Shown here one piece after another: positions 56,180-64,000 of a stretch of DNA of 64,000 bases. Both the position numbers and the translations under genes were made by a program. Origin of the DNA: Isoetes taiwanensis (lineage: Eukaryota > Streptophyta > Lycopodiopsida > Isoetales > Isoetaceae); the NCBI GenBank assembly GCA_021234155.1, contig JAJEKV010000090.1, positions 3,466,479 to 3,530,478 of the forward strand, in the 5' to 3' direction. Below the pieces are notes generated by a model. That model ran no database searches. It was not told the DNA's origin and saw nothing but the letters and a program-made list of their open reading frames with translations. How positions within the stretch are numbered: the stretch's first letter is position 1; each line of letters opens with the position of its first letter.

Positions 56180-59100
56180 ACATTGGAATTGAACTTGTGC
56201 TGGAAGGATGGATGCGCCCTAGGGTTTCTGCCGGAGGCTGCTTTACGTTTGTGCTCATATCTTGAGCTACGCACTCGGATTACGGTAGTTCTTGCCTGCT
56301 GGAAAGCTGATGCGCAGCCTCTTCCAACGGTGTGTGGCACGTGCAGGTTTTAGGTTCCGCTGATGGCCTTTTCGGCCCTGACAGTTTCGGCTCTATGGCC
56401 AACTTCCAAGTCACCAAGAAAACCTCCTCAGATCCATGCCGCAAGTAGGCAAATTTGCTATCATTGCATGTTAACCCTTTGGTTTATAGTGAGAATGTTC
56501 TTCAAGATGCTGATTTTCCTGCTTTGGCACCCTGCCTGGTGCAATCAAGAGTACAAGTGCTTTGAATAGCAGAATGCTCGCGGATTAAAAGCCCTCACTG
56601 GTGTCAATTTAACAAAGATCAGTCCCGGCCCACTTCCTTTGGAGGTCCTCAACTCTTGAGTAAATGCTAGCAGGAGCTTTAGTGATTGATCAAGAAGGAC
56701 TTGTCTTCAACTACGCCTCTACTGGCTGCATTAAGTTACCATTGATGTGATGATTCAGATAATAAAAGAGATCTTAGTAATCTTTTGGGTGATATGAGCA
56801 AAGGAGATTACTGTGCTTGAACTTCACACCTTTCCTGCTGAAGCTTTCATCAGCCCTAAAATGTGTAAGAATACTCCTTCGCCGCCCTCGGTACAATGTG
56901 TAATTTAGATTGGATCAGTGACTTCATAATGTAAGAAGTGTATTAGTAAATTTGCTGTCGCTAGTGGTTGGTCAATATACCGGAGCATTTCTTGATAGTA
57001 GGAAGTTTGGCTATTGGTTGACCGTCATCTTCGGGAGATTAGGCCGCTACCTTCCATCGCATTCAAAGATGCCGGATAAGAAGTTCTTTTGATCGCTTTT
57101 GATGATGCCGCGGGTCGCTGAGCAACCGGGTGGCACGCGGGTGTGGACCCAATGTGGAGTGATTATATTTGTACCAGCCTTTACTCGCTCGGATTTTCTC
57201 CTCGGGTATGACCGCTTCCTAGATGCCATGTTGGTTTCTATTCCAATCTTCTCCCCGACTTTGGTGCCGGAAGTTTCTTATCGCGATTAAGCAATGGTCC
57301 GGGTAATTTCATCCGCCCATTCTATTGTTGATGGTGTTAAAATTTGTGGCTTCTTCCTTCCGGGTCGCGTCTTCCGGACCGCGTGGTTGTGAAAGTGGCC
57401 CCTATCTTTCCTCAAGGCATGCTTTGCGCTGCTCAATGGCCCTCGCCTTGGCCGATTATTTCAACTGGTTTTATTTGCAAATTTCGCTAAAAGAGACGCC
57501 ATGTACGGTCCCTTCTTCCTCCTCAGGTCTTCCTACTCTGCTAGTGTCTCCATTACCTCGTTGTCCCTTCCGCTTTCAATGCTATCGCTAATTCCGTTGT
57601 TGCTACCCATCTCACGCTAAAACCACTATCCTATAATGTAAGATTGCGCATTACCCCGCTTTTGAAGAGGATGCGAAGGCTAAGCTACTTAAGATCCGTG
57701 GAATTGCAAGAGCGCATGAAAGTGTTCAAGAACATCACGAAAATGCCCAAGAGGGATGGACAAATGTTAATTGAAAAGAGCCGCGACGCAATAAGGCTAA
57801 ATAACATGTGTCACATGTCATGAGCGATCGATAATTTGCATGGAAGGGTGGAGGAGGCTCTCCTGCCGCTACCCAACAAAATAATGGGGGTAGAGCAGGA
57901 GGAGTAGCCTCCTCACCAAGGCCGGAATAAAACAATGGAAGGGCGTGGAACAGAGGAGGCTCCCTACACTTCCGTGATCTAGGTGGCCGACCTCCTTCTA
58001 ACCATGCAGATGGACATGGTTGAGGTCGCCTCTATTGGTATGGAGGTGGAGCATAATATTTTGGCCACATGAACCCTCGCTGTCTTGAATGTGAGGGAGT
58101 GGCTTCTTCCCAAGTAAAAGAAGCGTTGTCTCTTTACTCGCCTAAGTTTAATGACCTTTTGTTGCCTAAGAGCATAAATGCCGGCCGCCAGTTGATGTAC
58201 ATAAAGTGAAGCTAATGTATTTTGGACGGGACTATAAATGTTCTGGTAATCGGGCCGATGCATCTAAGGCCGTGCTTATCGCGATGGAAGTCATCTCAGG
58301 ATGTCACTTTACTCAAACGATAGGTTCGCTGCGGATAATAATCAAATGGAAAGATAAGGGCCAAGAATGGGGTTTGATAAATGTATGCTCATAATAGTGA
58401 CCTCGCCGTTTGGTGCTTTGTGGGCAACTCGAGGAGCAGTTCTCCGGGCCTTTGGACAAAATGTTGCATGGTTGCACTGCCATTTAATTTCAATATGGTC
58501 GAGTTGGAAAGAGATAGAAGTGGTCGCCACCGGCGGTGCTGATTCGCTTAGTATAATGGCTACTTTACATGATGGTCGTACTTTTATGGAGATTGATGGT
58601 GATCAGTCCTTACGCGGGTGTAATGGTTGGACAGAGTCGGCAGAGCTTTATGCAAGGCATGATAGAGGATACTTAATACTTTGTGCAACCGCTTCTAAGT
58701 ACGGATTTTCGCCGCTTCAAATCTTCTGATAGCTCATGGTTCCGATCATAATCCACAACTTCTAACTAATATTGGCTAATTATCATCGAATCTACCAGTG
58801 ACCTACTTTGCTTAATTCGTGGCAATTGAGGATGATGAGTTCAAAGTTACCGAAGCCCGCTTGGTCTCGCCTTCACCGTAGGGGCATGTTCGGGTTGCTG
58901 CAAAACCGCAGCGGGAAGCCATTCAGAAAGAATATTGAGAGTCGAGTCAGCTTTCGAAGCTAGAGGGCTACTGACCGATTGCACTGCAGAATTAGAAGCA
59001 ATTCGCCGCGGGCCATACCTAATGGAGTCGTGAGAAAAGGAGTTATTATTCGCATCAAGGCTATAGAACCGTAGTTACCGGGCCAAAGTGAAGGCGTATT

Positions 59101-61904
59101 GCTGGTTCAAGGATCTGGATAGGTAATCTGCTCTTTCTATGGCTGCAGAAGAAGGAAACTCACACTTCTATACATTTCTCCTTTGCGCCGGCAGATAGCC
59201 TTTATTCATCCCAAGGAATCTTGGCGCAAAGATCTTCATCATCAATTTTTCTTCTATTTCAGATCGATAATCTATTGCCCCTTTCGTGGCGACATGTACT
59301 ATCGTGGTTGACTATGGTGCATCGATTGTTTCAAGAGCAAGAGGTTGCTTCTTGAGTCTAATATTGTGAAGGAGGACTTAAAAGCAGCCGCGGCTCTCTT
59401 TGAAAAGGGATAAATGCCCTGTCTTTGATGGTTTTCCTATTGAATTCTTTCTCGTAAGGGCTGGACTGGTTGAGGGATGACATATATGTGATGCCTTCTT
59501 TGTGAGTTTCTGTAGATTTAGGAGCCTTGATAAGATTTTGAATACAGTTGTATCTTCATTCAAAGAACAAGGGAACCTAAGACTATTTCTCGATCGGGCG
59601 CACTCATTACATTGCTTTCTCTCTTCCTCGCGGTACAAGATCTTTACAGACATTGGCGTAGTTAGTCCGAGACATCTTTGGCCGACGCTTATCTCACAAC
59701 ACACCGGCTTTCTCCCTCGCCGTTGTATTCTCAACAACGCGGGTCAGCTGCGATATGAAGCTGAATATATTGGGCCCGCTATTGTGGTCATAGAGCGTTG
59801 CATCTTAAGCTTGATTTTGCTAAAGCTCACGATAGTGTTGATTGGGGCTTGAGAAGTGTCTTCTTGCACTTGGTTCGGAGTCAATAAGGAATGTCATGAA
59901 GCTCCATACACTCGTACCCATCAGGCCCTTTCTGTATGCAGCCATCTGATATTTTTGTAGTGGTAGAGGAATTGCATTAGTGGTTGTCCCTTAGCACCCT
60001 TGCTTTTCTGGCCACCGTGGCGGTCTTGTCCCAGCTCTTCTCCGCGGCTACCTAAGATTTATTACGCGTTATTCAAGGCCTCCCAATGGACGATGGTTCT
60101 CAAGAGGTATGTAACCAATATGCCGATGACACTTTTTTGTTCCTAATTGCCGAGGCCGAATCTTCGTAATGCTAAGCTATTATTGTATTACATTCTCCTT
60201 AGCATCAGATCTTGTAGGGGTGGCAAAATGTACTGTACTTTTGTGGACGCTTGGACGCCCTATCCCTCCCTCAGATTTTGACTATCCTTTTGGAAGATTC
60301 TTCGCATGGCAATACCACAAAAGTTGTTTTGGTATCCCCAGTTTGGAATTCATGTCTCGCTCTCAGATGCTTGGGATGAAATCACACATTGCAGTGCCGC
60401 AAAGCACTTGTTTTGGTGGAATTACGCTCTAAACCGGCCCATGCCCGGTAGAATCACCGTATTAAATGTGTGTTCTTAGTAATACCTATGTCTACATGCA
60501 TACCGGCTTTACCAGTTCGGCAGTTGTAAGATGGAGGATTGTGACGTCAAATTTTATTTGGTGGAAATGAGTTAGGAGCAAAGGTCAAGGTAGTTTGGCT
60601 TAAATGCATTAGACCTAAGGCGCCTGGTGGTCTTGGTATGTTGGATTTTCACCTCCAAAGCAGGATGTGATGTGCCCTCATTTGGAGGATTTTCTATCAG
60701 TAAGGATGATTCTCCGGCCCTCGAGGTCATATACCGATTCAAGATTACCCCATTCTATATACCTCCATTAAGCCCTCCTTCCTGGGCTTCTTGGTTTTAT
60801 CATTTGCATCCGTGATCCTTAACGCCCCTTTCTAAAGGGTTGCTTTTGCGTTTCTGGGACAATCGCCGCCAGTCTTCCGCTAATTCCGGTATGTTCCTTC
60901 GGGCCTTGTCCACCTTATGCCTGGTGGATCTCGGGTGTGACACCTGCAGAAATTTCTAAGTGTGGTTGTTCATCCAAAGACAATAACGATAGCAGCTGGT
61001 ATCAATACTATTGCAGCTTTGGTATGAGTCCGGATCATCTCATGTCATGGTGCTATTTAGAACAAAGTTCTTGTTGTACGTATGGGACAGCAGTAACTGA
61101 ATCATATTGCCGCATTGTTGCCACGTGTGATTCGTCCAATGTGATTGAGTCATATGTAGTTGCCATCAGGGATATCCAGCCAGGGAGCGGTTTGTGTCTC
61201 TTCCTCAGGTATAAATTGCTTGTGCATTCTCGGGAATCCTCGGCCTCCATCCGGCGAGGATAAGTACCTCAGTCCCACAATGGAAAAGTGTTTGATATGG
61301 GTATGGATAGTCGTCAATCTCCCAAAGTAGTAGTTTTGTGGTGGCAAGTGATCCATAGATGCCTCGTGAGTCAATCAAAGTTAGTCCATAAATGGATAAT
61401 CGGATTTCAGGAGCTCCTTTATGCCGAAGGGTTGAGAGTATTGAGCATTGTTTTTCTTGTGTGAGAGGCTTCGCGTGCATGGTCTTGTTAAGTTGATCCT
61501 TTTGGCACGCCTTCGATCTAGCCAAGAATTTTGCTTTGCTATCTATCCCGATGCTTGGCCCAAAACAACTGGAACGAAGCTTTTCATCTCGTGACGCGGG
61601 CCGGCTTCTTTATGGTCAACTGAAGAGAAGGAGGTCAAGTTATCTTTAAGGGCATAGATACCGCAGATGAGGTTGTTCTCGCTACTAAGATAAAATTGTT
61701 ATGGGTTACACTCTTCTCTTTGATCAAGAGAAGAAAGTACCGATCCGCATTATTACTACCTTCGTGATTCATTCTTTGCATAGGCAGGTGGTTGTGCCTG
61801 CTGGATCGGTTTTGTCCATCAAGTTATAACTCGCCTTTTGCATTTATGTTGCTCCGTTTCTAGGTTGGTGAATAAAGTCGACGCCCTTAAAAAAAAAAAA
61901 CACT
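56180..61904 (+). mobile_element. LINE 3, nearly full length, with poly(A) and 13-bp target duplication
   Basis: A 5.7-kb L1-like LINE. The target duplication CCACTATATGTAG is at 56,167-56,179 and 61,905-61,917, and a 12-base A run at 61,889-61,900 sits just before the right copy. ORF1 frames (56,360-58,060) are broken and not recognised. The endonuclease region lies at about 58,100-58,740, with QEHKC-like and NRADASK segments. Reverse transcriptase spans about 59,600-60,700: LKLDFAKAHDSVDW near 59,810, QYADDTFLFLIAEAES near 60,115 and KAPGGLGMLDFH near 60,620. A zinc-binding block is near 61,400-61,470 (GAPLCRR, VESIEHC). Stops and frameshifts are scattered throughout. Confidence 0.9.
59600..60700 (+). 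pseudogene. LINE 3 reverse transcriptase (broken)
   Basis: Best-preserved LINE reverse transcriptase in the window. The palm motif A (DFAKAHDSVDW) and the active-site motif C (YADDTF, 60,119-60,136) are intact. They are followed by a KAPGGLGMLDFH block typical of the region after the LINE RT thumb. Frames change at least six times between 59,600 and 60,700, so no protein results. Confidence 0.87.
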
Positions 61905-61917
61905 CCACTATATGTAG

Positions 61918-63440
61918 GTCCAGGCCCCTGGCTTATTCTAACTAATCTAGTTTTGGTTTCTATATATTATTGTGCACTCCGTCTGTGTTTGTGAAAGTTT
62001 AATTGATATGCAATAAGCTAGCAGTGGTGGCAAATCTTCCATAGTGGAAGATGAATTTTGGGTTTGGGTTTGAGTACTAACTCTAGTTTCCCCCTTCTAA
62101 GGAGAAATGCTCGGCTTGCTTCATGCTCAGTCATCTTAGCTTGATCTAATTAAAATCCTAAGCTAGAGGTGACTCATATCAAAGTCGAATATCTCTTACA
62201 CAAGACAGATTTATTAGGGATTTAAATGGGGGTTTAATGGAATAGTAATTAAGGGCTACCACAAAATTATATGAACATTCATTTAAATTGAGGACGTAGG
62301 TGCACGCCCAAAATGAAGGCCCTGCAGAAAAGGCCCATGAGTTTTGCAATTAATAGTAAAGGTTCCCATTATCGCCAAATGAGTTCCAATACACAGCAAC
62401 CAAATTTCTTAGTCAACTTCCATCCGATTCATCGCATATCTCTCTGCTGCATCTAACTTAACACTTGATTTTCTTCATGCCCTTCACCTATGTTTTTTCA
62501 AGGCCCATTGCAGTTGTTGATCGCTCGCCAATTTCCTTTCCAAAGATTATCCTGGTAATCTGGCTGATCGCCAGCTATCTCATCAACGAATTTCATGGCA
62601 TCTCATCGATCCATCTCGCGAATCCTTAATTCTGTTGTCGCTTCAATTTGAGTATGCAAAGATTACATAATTGCCAAAGAATGGCTTAATCTACCACCGT
62701 GATATATTGTTTTAGGATGGAGGTGCATTCTTTTATGAATTTGCTAAATTGGGAAGAAAAATTCTCCAACTGCTTCGCTAACAATGTTGCATTTGATGCT
62801 AAAATGCCGAGCATATCCATACTGACAAATCAACTGGTGAAGCTGTACGCTTATGCTCGGCTGACAGATAATTTCTAAGAGGTGGAGGCTGCTCCATCAA
62901 TGTTTAACACCAAACAGAGGCTTCTAGTAGCAACTCCAAGCAGGATTTAGCATAGAGGATGGCTATGGTACCGTCCGCCTAGGGAGATGGTAATTACAAC
63001 AATAAGAAGGGGCAGGGATAGATGATCGGGTCTAGAGTTCTCAGCCAAGATATCTTCCCACTCGCCCAAACATACAGCTTCTTCGAGGAGTGCCTATAGC
63101 ACCTTTGGCATTAAAAGTATACTTGGTATGGCAATAACATTCTCGATTACATTTGATGCTTGACATACATACTTACTGGATAATTTTATCTTATAAAGAT
63201 GCTTATATTAGTGGTGTATAAAAAAACATGTCGCGACAAGGGTGCTAGCGAGGTGCTTGTGGACCAAAAAAAACTAATGATTTCAATAGTGGACCAAAAA
63301 TTGAGGTCAGTGTGGTTTAATTTGCAACCTTGGAGGATGAAGGCCTTGGCCATACCCATAGCCACCACAGAGAAAAAAGCACCATGATTTTATGCAAAAA
63401 AAGCAATGGTCGAGAATTTTTTCTAATTCCTTCAACGGTC
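61918..63440. other. Non-coding stretch right of LINE 3
   Basis: Host DNA with no supported gene. A short block near 62,712-62,780 on the + strand, after a TTGTTTTAG acceptor-like site, reads GGAFFYEFAKLGRKILQLLR without a stop and could be an exon remnant, but I do not recognise it. Poly(A/T) tracts are frequent. Confidence 0.4.
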
Positions 63441-63800
63441 AAGATCTCGACACCGAACCTATAGTTTAGAAAATTCTTATTAAAGCTTAGGGCAGAATGA
63501 GTTTTTGGTAGATGTGAAAAACTTTTTGGCTTCCACAAAAACCAAAAGCCTTAGGATCCATAAAAGAATCTAAAAAAGTTTTCCACCATCGAAAAAAGAG
63601 CCAAAAGCTGTAGCCGTTAGATCATTAGATATGTCTAGAATATTTCACAAGATGCCCAAGCCCACCCTCTCCCAAACTACGTGTGGTTTGTAAAAAATAA
63701 AATGAGAACCACTTTTTTTTTTTATAGTGAAAAGAACGCAAGAATGTGCATTTCTAACATATTGACACAGTGCCGATAACACATGTCCATTTCTAACATA
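63440..63800 (+). pseudogene. Copia 3' end, second copy of the family at 43,312-43,860
   Basis: The end of copia RNase H (ILIKA- and KTF-type residues of the ILTKAL...KKLFG motif) near 63,475-63,540. The same 3' sequence as after 43,500 follows: AAAAAGTTTTCCAC, GAGCCAAAAGCTGTAGCCGT, ATATGTCTAGAATAT and the poly(T) tract near 63,713. A block of about 85 bp present at about 43,672-43,757 is missing here. Confidence 0.8.
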
Positions 63801-63807
63801 TTGACAC

Positions 63808-64000
63808 ATTGCCACCATAGAACTGTCACTTTGGGATGAAGCAACTTATCCTACACCCATGTCCAAATGCTATTCTATTGTTGCTGAGAGATTTGAAGAT
63901 GCCATCTATCATATGGAGGTAAGATTTCGGAATGCAAAAGCAATTTATAAACAGAAGAAACAAAGCACCCTCCCTAGTGGAAACCTCATACAACTACTTC
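63808..64000 (+). other. Open frame running off the window end
   Basis: A 64-codon frame open to the right edge, containing LWDEATYPTPMSKCYSIVAE and then RFEDAIYHME, followed by a donor-like GTAAG at about 63,919. It is not part of the copia repeat. It might be an exon of a gene lying to the right, or chance; not recognised. Confidence 0.25.

Noticed and set aside
1-64000. CRISPR arrays, toxin-antitoxin or phage-defence systems, tRNA or rRNA genes
   Set aside because: No regularly spaced repeats, no cloverleaf-like tRNA with matching A and B boxes, and no prokaryotic gene organisation was seen; the window is eukaryotic.

Overview
This window is nuclear DNA from a land plant. The evidence is one intact, nine-exon plastid-protein gene with GT-AG introns (CRUMPLED LEAF, CRL), plus plant-type Ty3/gypsy, Ty1/copia, L1-like LINE and TRIM elements. 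I cannot place the species more narrowly. There are no bacterial operons, CRISPR arrays or recognisable RNA genes. More than three quarters of the window is transposon-derived, and nearly every transposon reading frame is broken by stops and small indels.

Layout. 1-8,677: 3' three quarters of a Ty3/gypsy element (+), cut by the window edge and ending in an LTR. 8,678-10,960: no gene seen. 10,975-12,310: copia pol fragment (-). 13,980-15,694: CRL (-), the only complete host gene. 16,640-20,272: second copia element (-) whose pol is interrupted by a complete 334-bp TRIM at 18,582-18,915 with a CAAGC target duplication. About 20,300-43,894: a third copia element (+), split at 24,792/42,836 by an L1-like LINE (-) with a 9-bp target duplication. 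That LINE is itself split at 29,283/40,497 by a complete 11.2-kb Ty3/gypsy element (+) with a perfect TGGAT duplication. This is a three-layer nest whose order of events can be read from the sequence. 43,895-45,488: non-autonomous LTR element with two 650-700-bp LTRs and almost no interior. 46,244-50,209: LINE (+) with a 16-bp target duplication. 50,604-50,975: two remnant exons of a bromodomain/WD40 (BRWD/PHIP-like) gene (-). 51,190-56,030: locally duplicated AT-rich DNA carrying a SINE-like insertion and a foldback MITE. 56,180-61,904: LINE (+) with poly(A) and a 13-bp target duplication. 63,440-63,800: another copy of a copia 3' end.

How it fits together. CRL is the only part likely to make a host protein. 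The rest records repeated insertion into older insertions. The two gypsy copies (1-8,677 and 29,284-40,496) belong to one family and share about 3.9 kb of sequence between integrase and the 3' LTR. That stretch contains conserved but frameshifted reading frames I do not recognise and is the best candidate here for something not yet described. A caution: differences between the gypsy copies, including the two LTRs of one insertion, are mostly short indels, while CRL has none. This may mean consensus errors in methylated repeats rather than real decay.
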